From CADEFX01 sp963806735 (GTDB lineage: Bacteria; Pseudomonadota; Alphaproteobacteria; Rhizobiales; Hyphomicrobiaceae), in NCBI GenBank assembly GCA_963806735.1, contig CAWEBE010000003.1, forward strand, positions 62,001-126,000: a stretch of DNA of 64,000 nucleotides, written 5' to 3'. This document shows positions 28,900 to 38,498 of the stretch, in pieces. Within the stretch, counting starts at the first letter, position 1, and each line of letters starts with the position of its first letter. The notes under the pieces were generated by a model. That model searched no databases. It saw nothing but the letters and a program-made list of their open reading frames with translations, and was not told the DNA's origin. The position numbers were made by a program, and so were the translations under genes.

Positions 28900-30095
28900 T
28901 TGAATGTCTTTCGCGGATCGAGGGCGTCGCGCACCGCCTCGCCGATGAAGATCAGCAGCGACAGCGTTACGGCAATCGAGAAGAAGCCACAGAGGCCGAG
29001 CCATGGCGCCTGCAGGTTGGCTTTGCCCTGGGCGAGCAACTCGCCCAGGGACGGTGATCCGGGCGGCAGGCCGAGGCCGAGGAAATCGAGCGCAGTGAGC
29101 GCGGTGATGGAGCCGGAAAGCTTAAAAGGCAGGAACGTCAGCGTCGCAACCATCGCGTTCGGCAGCAGGTGCTTGTACATGATCTTGAAGTTGGACAGGC
29201 CGAGCGCGCGGGCTGCCGTGATGTACTCGAAGTTGCGGCCGCGAAGGAATTCGGCGCGCACCACACCCACCAGATAGACCCACTGGAAGAGCAGCAAAAC
29301 GCCCAGCAGCGTCCAGAATCCGGGCACGAGCACGGACGAGATGATGATCAGGACATAGAGCGAGGGGATGGACGACCAGATTTCGAGGACGCGCTGGAAG
29401 ACGAGATCGACGCGTCCACCGAAATAGCCCTGCGCCGCGCCGGCTGCGACGCCGATGGCGGCCGAGAATACCGTCAGGATCAAGCCGAAAAGAATCGAGA
29501 TGCGAAAGCCGTAGATGATACGTGCGACCACATCGCGTCCCTGGTCGTCGGTGCCGAGCCAGTTGCGATTGCCAAGTGCCTGGAAGCGCGCAAGTTGGTC
29601 CGGAGTAGCGTCGCACAACGCCGCGCTGGTGGCCCAAGGCGGAGGGGCGGGAAAGCCCAGACAATTCCCGTCGGGCCCTTTTACGCGCGGATAGTCCCTG
29701 TTGATGGAATTGTAGGAGTAGCGGATTGGCGGCCAGAGCATCCAGCCGTTCTGATTGATCTCGTCCAGAATTACCGGATCCTTGTAGTCGGTGATCGCGA
29801 GAAAACCGCCGAACTTCAACTCAGGGTAGTCGACAAGGATCGGAAACAGTGTTTCGCCTTTGTAGCGGGCGACGATCGGTTTGTCGCTGGCGATGACCTC
29901 GGCAAACAGGCTCAGGACGAGAAGGACGAGGAAGATCCACAGGCTCCAATAGCCGCGCCGGTTGGCTTTGAAGTTGTCCCAGCGTCTTTGATTGATCGGC
30001 GACAGGTGGATGCGCCAGCGCGAAGCGCCTGAAGCCCAGAGGCGCTGCGCCACTGTCCCATCGACTGCAATCCTGTCGTCGCGCCGGGCGTCCAA
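28896..30095 (-). CDS. Peptide ABC transporter permease (YejE-like)
   Basis: 399 residues. A cytoplasmic N-terminus with the OppC-type LSPINQRRWDNFKANRRGYW precedes the first membrane helix. A large periplasmic loop follows (LILVDYPELKFGGF; NSINRDYPRVKGPDG), then the BPD_transp_1 domain with GTDDQGRDVVARIIYGFR and the EAA-like loop EYITAARALGLSNFKIMYKHLLPNA. This is the long-loop form typical of YejE. It starts 4 bp from the end of the yejB-like gene. Confidence 0.92.
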
Positions 30096-30099
30096 GAGC

Positions 30100-31218
30100 T
30101 CAGACCTCCCGTGTCTCGAAGTCGATGCGCGGATCGACGAGCGTGTAGAGGAAGTCGGACAGTAGGTTCACCAGCAGGCCGATCAGCGCGAAGATATAGA
30201 GGTTGGCGAAGACGACGGGATAGTCGCGGTTGAGGATGGACTCGAAACTGAGGAGTCCTAGTCCGTCGAGCGAGAAAATCGTCTCGATTAGTAGAGCGCC
30301 AGAGAAGAACGCGCCGATGAAGGCGCCCGGAAAACCGGCGATTATGAGCAGCATGGCGTTGCGGAAAACGTGACCGTAGAGCACCTGGCGTTCGCTCAGC
30401 CCTTTGGCGCGGGCGGTCAGCACGTACTGCTTGCGGATCTCATCGAGAAACGAGTTCTTGGTCAGGAAAGCCTTGGTCGTGAAGGTGCTGAGCGCCAGGG
30501 CGATCAGCGGCAGCGTCAGATGCCAGAAATAGTCCCCGATCTTGCCCAGCAGCGACAACTGGCTCCAGTTCTCCGAAGTCAGGCCGCGCGAGGGAAACCA
30601 CTGGAAGAACGAGCCTCCGGCGAAAAGCACCAGCAACAGCACAGCAAACAGGAAGCCGGGAATGGCGTATCCAACGACCAGCACACCCGATGTCCAAGTA
30701 TCGAAGCGCTCGCCATCGCGCACGGCCTTGCGAATGCCAAGCGGGATGGCGATCAGATAGGTCAGCAGCAACATCCACACGCCAAGCGAGATGGAGACCG
30801 GAAGCTTCTCCTTGATGAGCTGGATGACGCTGACGTCTCGGAAATAGCTCTTGCCGAAATCGAACAAGAGGTAGTTCTTCATCATCAGGAAGAAGCGCTC
30901 ATGCGTTGGCTTGTCGAAGCCGAACTGGCGCTCGAGTTGCTTGATGAACTCCGGATCCAGCCCTTGCGCGCCGCGATACCGCGATGCAGCGGCGTCGGTT
31001 CCGCTTTGGCCGGACATGGATCGTCCGCCGCCGGTCAGACCATCGCTGCCGCTTCCCCCGATGCGGCTGGTAGCTCCGGCATCGGTCCCGGTCAGTTGCG
31101 CGATGACGCGCTCCACTGGTCCGCCTGGTGCGAATTGAATGATGATGAAGCTGATGGTCATGATCCCGAGCATGGTCGGGATGATCAGCAACAGACGCTT
31201 GAGCAGATAGGCTGCCAT
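30100..31218 (-). CDS. Peptide ABC transporter permease (YejB-like)
   Basis: About 372 residues, an OppB-type permease. The N-terminus MAAYLLKRLLLIIPTMLGIM and PGGPVERVIAQL are family hallmarks, and YVLTARAKGLSERQVLYGHVFRNAM is the EAA loop. A Gly/Ser-rich periplasmic insert (TGTDAGATSRIGGSGSDGLTG onward) matches the extended loop of YejB proteins. The ATG at 31218 is chosen because it fits the family; the frame is open to 31320. It sits between the last binding protein and the YejE-like permease. Confidence 0.92.
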   Translation of the reverse strand: MAAYLLKRLLLIIPTMLGIMTISFIIIQFAPGGPVERVIAQLTGTDAGATSRIGGSGSDGLTGGGRSMSGQSGTDAAASRYRGAQGLDPEFIKQLERQFGFDKPTHERFFLMMKNYLLFDFGKSYFRDVSVIQLIKEKLPVSISLGVWMLLLTYLIAIPLGIRKAVRDGERFDTWTSGVLVVGYAIPGFLFAVLLLVLFAGGSFFQWFPSRGLTSENWSQLSLLGKIGDYFWHLTLPLIALALSTFTTKAFLTKNSFLDEIRKQYVLTARAKGLSERQVLYGHVFRNAMLLIIAGFPGAFIGAFFSGALLIETIFSLDGLGLLSFESILNRDYPVVFANLYIFALIGLLVNLLSDFLYTLVDPRIDFETREV

Positions 31219-31274
31219 ATGGGGTGCGTTGTCCTTTCTCGCCCCTTGCGCCGACCTCGTGCCTCCCCCGGGTT

Positions 31275-33110
31275 TCAGTTGATTCTGAGTTTCGCAGCTT
31301 TTTCTGAATCGTACCACCAAGTATCCGGAATGCCCCGATCATACTTGGGTTTCACGGCCGGGTATGAGAACTTGTCCCAGTAAACCACGTGATGGGCGGC
31401 CTTGAACCACTGCGGTACCCAGTAGTGACCGGCCCGCAATACCCGGTCGATGGCGCGCGCGGCCGTGACCAGTTCCTTGCGGGATTTGGCCAGAACGATC
31501 TTCTCTATGAGCGCATCAATGGCGGGATTCTGGATGCCCGATAGATTGCCGCTGCCGTCGACCGATGCCTGCCGGCTGTCCCACATGTTCTGCAACTCGA
31601 TGCCGGGCGTCAGGGACATCCGGTAGCGCCGCGTGGTCATGTCGAAGTCGAAGGCTTTGGTGCGCCGCTCGTACTGTGCCGGGTCCACCCGGCGCGGGAT
31701 GAGAATGACTCCGATCAAGCCAAGGCTCTTCTGGTAGGCGCCGGCGACCCGCTCGGAGACGGGATCGGTGAACAGATATTCGATCTCGAGCACCTCGCCT
31801 TTGGCGTTGACGCGCTTGCCGTCCTTTACGGTATAGCCGGCCTCGTCGAGCAGCTTTCCGGCCTCGCGCAAGAGACGGCGATCCGAGCCGCTGCCGTCGG
31901 ATACGGGTGGACGATAGGGCTCACCGAACACTTCGGGCGGCAGCTTGTCCTTGAACGGCTCCAGCAGTGCCAGCTCCTCCGGCGAGGGCTTGCCCTCGGC
32001 CTTCATGTCCGAGTTCTCGAAGAAGCTTTCGGTGCGCGAGTAGAGGCCATAGAACATATTCTTGTTGGTCCACTCGAAATCGAATGCGAGATCGAGCGCG
32101 CGCCGAACGCGAACATCGGCAAGCTTGGGCCGGCGCGTATTGAGAAAGAAGCCCTGCGCACCGCCGGGTGTCTCGTCGGGGAGCGTAAGCTTGATGAGGC
32201 GGCCTTCCTTCACGGCGGGAATGTTGTAGCCAGTGGCCCAGTCGCGGGACGTGAACTCCTCGCGCAGATCGACGATGCCGGCCTTGATCGCTTCGAGAGA
32301 CGCGGTGCGGTCGCGGAAATATTCGATGCGGATCTCGTCGAAGTTGCCGCGGCCGCGGTTCACCGGCAGATCCTTGGCCCAGTAGTCGTTGCGGCGCTTG
32401 TAGCTGACGAACGCACCCTGCTTGAAATCACCGATCTCGTACTCACCCGAGCCTACGGGCCGGTCGAGCGTGGTCTGATCAAACTCGCGTGTGGCGTAAT
32501 AGGCTTTGGAGAGAACCGGGAGGCCGGCCGCGGTCAGCGGCAGATCGCGCACCAAGGAGCCGGTGAAGGTGTAGCGGACGGTGTGGGGGTCGAGCGCTTC
32601 CACCTTCTCGATATTGCGCAAAGCGACACGGTAGCCCGGATGCCCCTTTTCCTTGAGGATGTTGAACGTGAAGACGGCATCGTCGGCAGTGATGGGACTG
32701 CCGTCTTGGAAACGGGCCTCGGGCCGCAAGCGGAACGTCACCGACATGCCGTCGGAGGCCACGTCCGCGGTTTGCGCAATGAGACCGTAAACGGAATCGG
32801 GCTCGTCTCCAGCGCGGACCATCAAGCTGTCATAGATCAGGCCCAGGCCCTGAGCGGCATCGCCCTTCAGGATGAAGCTGTTGAAGCTGTCGAACGTCTC
32901 GGTTGCGCCGGTGCCCATGGTGACTATGCGGCCACCCTTCGGTGCAGCCGGATTGACATAGTCGAAGTGCTTGAAGTCAGCCGGATACTTGAGCTCGCCG
33001 AAGGACGAGAGGCCGTGCCGGAGCTCGGCAGCCGCTTGAGTAGTGGCCAACAGCACAGCGGGCAGGGCGGCGGCGCGCAAGCCTCGCGTCATTCTCTGAA
33101 CTAGCGTCAT
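31275..33110 (-). CDS. YejA-like peptide-binding protein (copy 3, closest to the permeases)
   Basis: 611 residues, an SBP_bac_5 periplasmic binding protein with an N-terminal signal peptide (LPAVLLATTQAAA). The sequence LRHGLSSFGELKYPADFKHFDYVNP followed by PKGGRIV is the YejA hallmark and is closer to E. coli YejA than the two copies upstream. It would deliver peptides (microcin C-type peptide-nucleotides in E. coli) to the YejBEF core. The start at 33110 lies 27 bp after the preceding copy. About 600 residues is the normal length. Confidence 0.9.
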   Translation of the reverse strand: MTLVQRMTRGLRAAALPAVLLATTQAAAELRHGLSSFGELKYPADFKHFDYVNPAAPKGGRIVTMGTGATETFDSFNSFILKGDAAQGLGLIYDSLMVRAGDEPDSVYGLIAQTADVASDGMSVTFRLRPEARFQDGSPITADDAVFTFNILKEKGHPGYRVALRNIEKVEALDPHTVRYTFTGSLVRDLPLTAAGLPVLSKAYYATREFDQTTLDRPVGSGEYEIGDFKQGAFVSYKRRNDYWAKDLPVNRGRGNFDEIRIEYFRDRTASLEAIKAGIVDLREEFTSRDWATGYNIPAVKEGRLIKLTLPDETPGGAQGFFLNTRRPKLADVRVRRALDLAFDFEWTNKNMFYGLYSRTESFFENSDMKAEGKPSPEELALLEPFKDKLPPEVFGEPYRPPVSDGSGSDRRLLREAGKLLDEAGYTVKDGKRVNAKGEVLEIEYLFTDPVSERVAGAYQKSLGLIGVILIPRRVDPAQYERRTKAFDFDMTTRRYRMSLTPGIELQNMWDSRQASVDGSGNLSGIQNPAIDALIEKIVLAKSRKELVTAARAIDRVLRAGHYWVPQWFKAAHHVVYWDKFSYPAVKPKYDRGIPDTWWYDSEKAAKLRIN

Positions 33111-33137
33111 AGAAGCCGATCCTATCTGGGCGCCGGA

Positions 33138-35015
33138 CTAGTTGCGCGCCTCGACCAGGCGCTTTGCAGCTGCCTCCTCGTACCACCATATTTGTAGGAA
33201 TTGTGCAGTCGATGTTGTCGACGTCGGCAGCTTGGCCGGCCGGCCGAACTTGTCCCAATGGGCAACACGCTCGTGAGGCGAATAGAAATGCGGAACCAGA
33301 TAGTGGTTCCACAGCAGGACACGGTCGAGTGCGCGCGATGCGGACACTAGCTCCGCCCGATCCTTTGCGAATATGACGTAGTGAATGAGTTTGTCGATGG
33401 CCGGATTCTTGATGCCGATGATGTTCTGGCTGCCTTCCTTGTCTGCCGCTTCGGAGCCCCAGAAGGCGCGCTGCTCGTTGCCCGGCGACAGCGACTGCCG
33501 GAAGCTGGCAATGACGATATCGAAATCGAACGTATCGACGCGGCGACGATATTGGGCGCTGTCGACTGTGCGTATCGAGACTTTGATGCCCAACTTGTCG
33601 AGGGCGTGCTTGTAGGCCTGGATCAGGCGCTCGAAATCAGGCTGCACGAGCAGAAACTCGGCCGTGAGCTGCTCGCCTGCAGCGTTGGTCAGCACGCCGT
33701 CCTTGGGTGTCCAACCTGCAGCAGTCAGCAGCTTGTGCGCCTCGCCCATGTGACGGCGAAAATCGTCAGGGGACGCGTTGATGGGGTTCTTGAATTCTTG
33801 CTCAAAAACTTCGGAGGGCACGATGTCTCTTACTGTCTCGAGGATTTCTCGCTCGCGGCCGTGTGGGAGGCCTCTGGCCTTGAGCTCTGAGCTCTCGAAG
33901 TAGCTGCCGACGCGCTTGTACTGCTCGAAGAACATGTTGCGGTTGGCCCACTCGTAGTCGAAGGCCAGATTGAAGGCGTGACGAACGCGAGGATCCTGAA
34001 ACTGCTTCCTGCGCAGATTGAACGCGAAGCCCTGCATGGGCTTGAGCAGGTCGGTGGGTAGCAGCTCCTTCTTGACCAAGCCGCGTTTGACGGCTGGAAA
34101 ATCATAGCCTGTTGCCCAGCCTTTGGCGCTCGGCTCGGCCCAGAAATCCGTCTTGCCTGCCTTGAACTCCTCGAACGCCGCCAGGCGGTCTCGGTAGTAG
34201 ATGAATTGGATCGAATCGAAGTTCCACTGGCCGCGCGCCACGGGCAGGTCCTTGGCCCACCAGTCCTTGACCCGTTCGTAGGTGATCGAGCGGCCGGCCT
34301 CCATGTCCCTGATGCGATAGGGGCCGGAGCCGAGAGGGATCTCCATGGTTGCGCGTGACAGGTCGCGGGGCTCTCCGTCCGGCCCTTTCGCTTGCCAATA
34401 GTGACGGGGCAGTACAGGCATGCTGCCCACCACCTGCGGCAGCTCGCGATTGCCCGGGCGGTCGAAGGTGAAGGTCACCTTGTGCTCGCCGGTCTTCTCA
34501 GCCTTGACGACGTGTTTGTAGTAGAGGCTGTCACGCGGGTTCGCATTCTTCAGCGCTGACAGGCTGAAGACGACATCATCCGGCGTAATCGGTGTTCCAT
34601 CATGAAAGCGGGCGGACTCTCTGAGCCCAAACGTGGCCGAGGAGATGTCATCCGGCATCGACACCCACTCGGCAATGAGCCCGTACTCCGTCGACGGCTC
34701 GTCTAGGCTGGATGCCATGAGGCTGTCGGTAATAACGGTGAGCCCCATCGCACGGCTGCCTTTGCTGGCATGCTCGTTCAGCGTGTCGAAGGATCCGACG
34801 GCGCGCTGGCGCAAGTTACCGCCTTTGGGTGCGTTGGGATTGACCCAGTCGAAGTGCGTGAAGTCGGGGCCATATTTCGGTATCCCAACCAGAGACAACG
34901 CATGGTGGCGTGTCGGGTCCGCTGTCAGGTCAGTGCTGGCGGCGATTGCCGCCGCTCCGGCGACGACACACAGCAGCAATCCGGAGCCGAAGCGGTAGCG
35001 ATTACCCATCCTCAT
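33138..35015 (-). CDS. YejA-like peptide-binding protein (copy 2)
   Basis: About 625 residues. It has the signal peptide LLLCVVAGAAAIAAS, then RHHALSLVGIPKYGPDFTHFDWVNPNAPKGG, the same YejA-type opening as its neighbours, and DLPVARGQWNFDSIQFIYYRDR in the middle. I took the ATG at 35015, which overlaps the upstream copy's stop as ATGA; a second ATG at 35009 and an open frame to 35177 exist. Copy 2 differs enough from copies 1 and 3 that the duplication looks old. Binding specificity probably differs between copies. Confidence 0.88.
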   Translation of the reverse strand: MRMGNRYRFGSGLLLCVVAGAAAIAASTDLTADPTRHHALSLVGIPKYGPDFTHFDWVNPNAPKGGNLRQRAVGSFDTLNEHASKGSRAMGLTVITDSLMASSLDEPSTEYGLIAEWVSMPDDISSATFGLRESARFHDGTPITPDDVVFSLSALKNANPRDSLYYKHVVKAEKTGEHKVTFTFDRPGNRELPQVVGSMPVLPRHYWQAKGPDGEPRDLSRATMEIPLGSGPYRIRDMEAGRSITYERVKDWWAKDLPVARGQWNFDSIQFIYYRDRLAAFEEFKAGKTDFWAEPSAKGWATGYDFPAVKRGLVKKELLPTDLLKPMQGFAFNLRRKQFQDPRVRHAFNLAFDYEWANRNMFFEQYKRVGSYFESSELKARGLPHGREREILETVRDIVPSEVFEQEFKNPINASPDDFRRHMGEAHKLLTAAGWTPKDGVLTNAAGEQLTAEFLLVQPDFERLIQAYKHALDKLGIKVSIRTVDSAQYRRRVDTFDFDIVIASFRQSLSPGNEQRAFWGSEAADKEGSQNIIGIKNPAIDKLIHYVIFAKDRAELVSASRALDRVLLWNHYLVPHFYSPHERVAHWDKFGRPAKLPTSTTSTAQFLQIWWYEEAAAKRLVEARN

Positions 35016-36865
35016 CGTACTTGCGCCTCGCCGCTCTTGCCCGCGCGCGGGTCCTGCCACCACGTCTGCAGCCAGCCGGGCGCCTGCGAAGGCGCTTTGG
35101 CTGGCCGAGCGAACTTGTTCCAGTAGGCCACCCATTCGCTCGGTCTGTACCATTGCAGCACGAGATAATGGTTCCACAACAGAACGCGGTCGAGTGCGCG
35201 GGTGGCGGCCACGACCTCGTCGCGCGTCGGTGCGTAAATGATCTGCTCAATGAGGAAATCAACGGCTGGATTCTTGATACCCATTGTGTTCCGGCTGGCA
35301 GGCTTGTCGGATGCTTCCGAGCCCCAGTATTCCCGCTGATCGTTGCCCGGTGCGTGGGTCTGAGGAAAGTTATCGACAATCATGTCGAAATCGAAGGTCT
35401 TCACCCGCTCCACGTACTGCGGCGCATCGACCACGCGGATCGACATCTTGATGCCCAGCTTCTCGAGGGCCTGCTTGTAGGGCAGTAGAATGCGATCGAA
35501 GGTCGTATCCGGTACGAGCATTTCGGCAGTCAGCGCTTCCTTCGTATCGCTGTTCTTGCGGACTGACCCTTCGAGCTTCCAGCCGGCTTGGTCGAGCAGT
35601 CCGGCAGCCTCGCGCAGGTGCATGCGGAACTGTTCCGGGGTCGCGTTGACGGGACTTTTGTACTCTTCGGTGAAGACTTCGGGCGGAACCTTGTCGCGGA
35701 TGGTCTCGAGCAGCGCCAGCTCGCGGCCCGCAGGCAATCCTTTCGCTGCCAGCTCGGAGTTGTCGAAATAACTATCGAGCCGCTGATACAACCCATAGAA
35801 CAGGCTCTTGTTCGCAGTCTCGAAGTCGAGCGCCAGGTCAAATGCACGGCGCACGCGGGCGTCAGTGAATTTGGCGCGCCGGAGATTGAAAATGAACGCC
35901 TGCGTGGGTGCCACGGTCGCTAAATCCATCTCCAGACGCTTTACGCGGCCATCGCGCACTGCGGGAAAGGTGTATTCGGTCGCCCATTTTTTTGAGCTGT
36001 TTTCCTGCAAGAGATCGATGGTCCCGGCCTTGAAGGCCTCGAACGCCGGCAGATCGTCGCGAAAGCTGTCGAACCGGATCTGATCGTAGTTCCACTGCCC
36101 GCGCATGACGGGTAAGTCTTTCGCCCAATAGTCTCTGACGCGCTCATAAAGAATGGATCGATTGGGCTCGACGGATTTGATGCGGTACGGGCCCGAACCG
36201 ACTGGCGGCTCGAGCGTCGTCTTGCTCAGATCCCGGGCTTCACCCGCGGCGTTCTTCGCCGTCCAATAATGGCGTGGGACAATTTGGAGCTGCGACATGA
36301 GAAAGGGGAGATCGCGGTTGCCGGGCCGCACGAAACGGAAGGTCACCCCGCGCTCGCCTGATTTTTCCGCCGTTGCCACGTCCTTGTATGTGACGGCCCG
36401 GACGGGATCGGCTTTTTTTTCCTCCTCGAAGGAAAAAATGACATCCTCCGGTGTGATCGGAGCACCATCCTGAAATCGGGCCGCAGGATTAAGGCCGAAT
36501 GTCACCGACGTGTAGTCGTCGGGATAGGAAGCCCATTCTGCGATGAGGCCGTAGGCCGTGGCCGGCTCGTCCAGGCTCACTGCCATGAGGCTATCGTGGA
36601 GCAGGGGGAGGCCGGAGGCCGAAAGTCCTTTGAAGGTGAACGGGTTGAGATTATCGAAGCCGCCGATGTCGGCGAGTCGCACCTGTCCGCCTTTCGGCGC
36701 ATCCGGGTTGACCCAATCGAAATGCTTGAAGTCAGGGCCGAATTTCACGGCGCCGACGCGTGACAGAGCGTGATGCCGCGCCGGCTCGGCGGAAGCCGGA
36801 GAGGCGAGCCACGCCAGTAGCGTCAAGCCGGCCGCAAGCGGCAACTTTAGCTTGGAAATGGTCAT
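35012..36865 (-). CDS. YejA-like peptide-binding protein (copy 1, first gene of operon)
   Basis: About 617 residues with a signal peptide (LAAGLTLLAWLASPASA) and the opening RHHALSRVGAVKFGPDFKHFDWVNPDAPKGG. The SBP_bac_5 core includes TPEDVIFSFEEEKKADPVRAV and DLPVMRGQWNYDQIRFDSFRDD, closely matching copy 2. The ATG at 36865 is preferred over a TTG one codon upstream. It is the 5' gene of a six-gene minus-strand operon, so the promoter should lie at 36866-37013. A T-rich patch (AAGTTAATTCTTC) there is a candidate. Confidence 0.9.
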   Translation of the reverse strand: MTISKLKLPLAAGLTLLAWLASPASAEPARHHALSRVGAVKFGPDFKHFDWVNPDAPKGGQVRLADIGGFDNLNPFTFKGLSASGLPLLHDSLMAVSLDEPATAYGLIAEWASYPDDYTSVTFGLNPAARFQDGAPITPEDVIFSFEEEKKADPVRAVTYKDVATAEKSGERGVTFRFVRPGNRDLPFLMSQLQIVPRHYWTAKNAAGEARDLSKTTLEPPVGSGPYRIKSVEPNRSILYERVRDYWAKDLPVMRGQWNYDQIRFDSFRDDLPAFEAFKAGTIDLLQENSSKKWATEYTFPAVRDGRVKRLEMDLATVAPTQAFIFNLRRAKFTDARVRRAFDLALDFETANKSLFYGLYQRLDSYFDNSELAAKGLPAGRELALLETIRDKVPPEVFTEEYKSPVNATPEQFRMHLREAAGLLDQAGWKLEGSVRKNSDTKEALTAEMLVPDTTFDRILLPYKQALEKLGIKMSIRVVDAPQYVERVKTFDFDMIVDNFPQTHAPGNDQREYWGSEASDKPASRNTMGIKNPAVDFLIEQIIYAPTRDEVVAATRALDRVLLWNHYLVLQWYRPSEWVAYWNKFARPAKAPSQAPGWLQTWWQDPRAGKSGEAQVR

Positions 36866-37013
36866 CAAGGTTGGCGCCGAACCTTCAGGCCGTCAGCAAC
36901 GACGAGGCGTCTATGGCTACGGCAACATGAAAAGGTGCCGCTTCCATGCCAAGTTAATTCTTCTCCACGCGGCGATATCCAATGCGGACGCCGCAATAGC
37001 CGCGATGATCGGC

Positions 37014-37035
37014 AAAAGGCCCGTTAACGGCCCCT
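37014..37035 (-). terminator. Terminator-like hairpin after the cytochrome c gene
   Basis: Read on the minus strand, AGGGGCC-GTTAACG-GGCCTTTT forms a short GC stem with two G-U pairs and ends in a T run. It overlaps the stop codon of the cytochrome c gene and lies upstream of the first yejA-like gene, separating the two transcription units. Confidence 0.4.
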
Positions 37036-37576
37036 ATTGTGGCAACGGCGCCGGGCTGTCGGACAGCGTGCGCAGGTAAGCCAGGACATCCGCCAGCTCG
37101 GCATCATCGGAAATGCCGACAAACGCCATCTTGTTGCCCGGTATGGCGTTTCTTGGATCGTGCAGATACTTGGCGAGGTCTTCGAACGTCCACTTGCCGC
37201 CGTGGCCGACCATGGCCTGGGAGTAGGCAAAGCCAGCGTGCTTGCCGACATCGCGCCCCACGACGCCATAGAGGTTGGGCCCTACCCGGTTGGGCCCCCC
37301 CTTCTCCGGCGTGTGACAGGCCGTGCACTTCTTGAACGAGTCCTGACCGGCCTCGGCATTGGCCTTGGGCAGCAGTTGGGCGACTTTGGCGAATTCGAAC
37401 TTGGGTGCCTCCAATGCCGGCCCACCAGCCCCGCCCTTCGGCATCGGCAGGGTGAAAGCGGCCTTGTGGGGGGCATGTGAACCTTCTGCGATTTGCAGGA
37501 TGGTCCTTGATGCGAAGATCAACAAAAGCGCAGATAGCACGGCGCCAACAATCTTATTGAACTCGAAAGCGTTCAT
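37034..37576 (-). CDS. Membrane-anchored class I cytochrome c (CycM-like)
   Basis: 180 residues. An uncleaved N-terminal helix (IVGAVLSALLLIFA, residues 9-22) anchors the protein. A linker leads to a class I haem c domain with C84-T-A-C87-H88 and an axial methionine at about M150 (GNKMAFVG). This layout is that of CycM/cytochrome c552, which passes electrons to the terminal oxidase in alphaproteobacteria. The ATG at 37576 (MNAFEFNK) matches relatives; the longer frame is discarded. It is divergent from kdsB, an arrangement common in Hyphomicrobiales. Confidence 0.9.
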   Translation of the reverse strand: MNAFEFNKIVGAVLSALLLIFASRTILQIAEGSHAPHKAAFTLPMPKGGAGGPALEAPKFEFAKVAQLLPKANAEAGQDSFKKCTACHTPEKGGPNRVGPNLYGVVGRDVGKHAGFAYSQAMVGHGGKWTFEDLAKYLHDPRNAIPGNKMAFVGISDDAELADVLAYLRTLSDSPAPLPQ

Positions 37577-37744
37577 CGCTGTCGATTTCCCTTGCGCGCC
37601 AAAAATCGTAGCCGATCCGGCAGCTTTCCCCGAAGCGGCGGTCAATATAGAAGCTCCAATCGGGCTTGCAACAGAACTTGCACCTGTTCTAGGAGCGTTG
37701 CCCGAGGCGAATTGTCACTTCCCGCGCAATCTCAAGAACTGGCC

Positions 37745-38479
37745 ATGACCAGCGTTCTCATCGTCATCCCTGCGCGCATCCAGGCCACCCGCCTGCCTGG
37801 AAAACCCATGGCCGACATTCACGGCGAGCCGATGATCGTGCACGTCTGGCGACGGGCTATGGAGTTCCAGATGGGACAGGTGGTCGTGGCCACGGACGAC
37901 TCGGCAATTCTCATGGCTGTCCGCGATGCTGGGGGCAGCGCTGTGATGACGAGGGCGGATCATGCTTCCGGCTCCGATCGAGCGCTGGAGGCGACCATGG
38001 CGTTTGATCCGCAGGGTGAGCGGGACATCATCGTCAATCTGCAGGGCGATCTGCCGACATTGGAGCCGCGGCTCGTCCGCGCTTGTCTCGAGCCGCTCGC
38101 CGAGGAGAGCACCGATATCGCTACGCTAGCTTGCGAGATCACGGAGGAGGGCGAGCGCACCAACCCCAACGTCGTCAAGGTCGTCGGCACACCTATTGGG
38201 CCGCGACGTCTGCGGGCTTTGTACTTCACTAGGGCGACTGCGCCCTACGGTGACGGGCCGCTGTTTCACCACATCGGCATGTACGCCTATCGCCGGCGGG
38301 CGCTCGAGCGCTTCGTCTCGCTGGCGCCGTCAATACTGGAGCGGCGTGAGAGGCTGGAGCAGCTTCGCGCGCTCGAGAACGGGTTGCGCATCGACGTGGC
38401 TGTCGTTGACACCGTTCCCCTCGGCGTCGATACTCCCGCCGATCTTGAGCGCGCGCGGCGTCAGCTTGCGCGCCGTTGA
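37745..38479 (+). CDS. kdsB: 3-deoxy-manno-octulosonate cytidylyltransferase
   Basis: A 244-residue enzyme that activates Kdo with CTP for lipid A core assembly. The nucleotide-binding IPARIQATRLPGKPM, the VVATDD and the VNLQGDLP blocks are typical, although the last reads LP where most KdsB have EP. GPLFHHIGMYAYRRRALERF and the C-terminal ENGLRIDVAVVD are also standard. The ATG at 37745 is chosen; the open frame upstream to 37592 is a shadow. It ends 19 bp before pheA. Confidence 0.93.
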   Translation: MTSVLIVIPARIQATRLPGKPMADIHGEPMIVHVWRRAMEFQMGQVVVATDDSAILMAVRDAGGSAVMTRADHASGSDRALEATMAFDPQGERDIIVNLQGDLPTLEPRLVRACLEPLAEESTDIATLACEITEEGERTNPNVVKVVGTPIGPRRLRALYFTRATAPYGDGPLFHHIGMYAYRRRALERFVSLAPSILERRERLEQLRALENGLRIDVAVVDTVPLGVDTPADLERARRQLARR

Positions 38480-38498
38480 GTTTTTGCTCGCGCGAAAC

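Noticed and set aside
30370..31383. A 337-codon plus-strand frame antisense to the YejB-like permease.
   Set aside because: Low-complexity Gln/Arg/His translation and full overlap with the permease; a shadow frame.
36930..36950. A fragment (GTGCCGCTTCCATG) resembling one arm of the palindrome at 9816-9847.
   Set aside because: Only a short imperfect match with no second arm; not enough to call a repeat copy.
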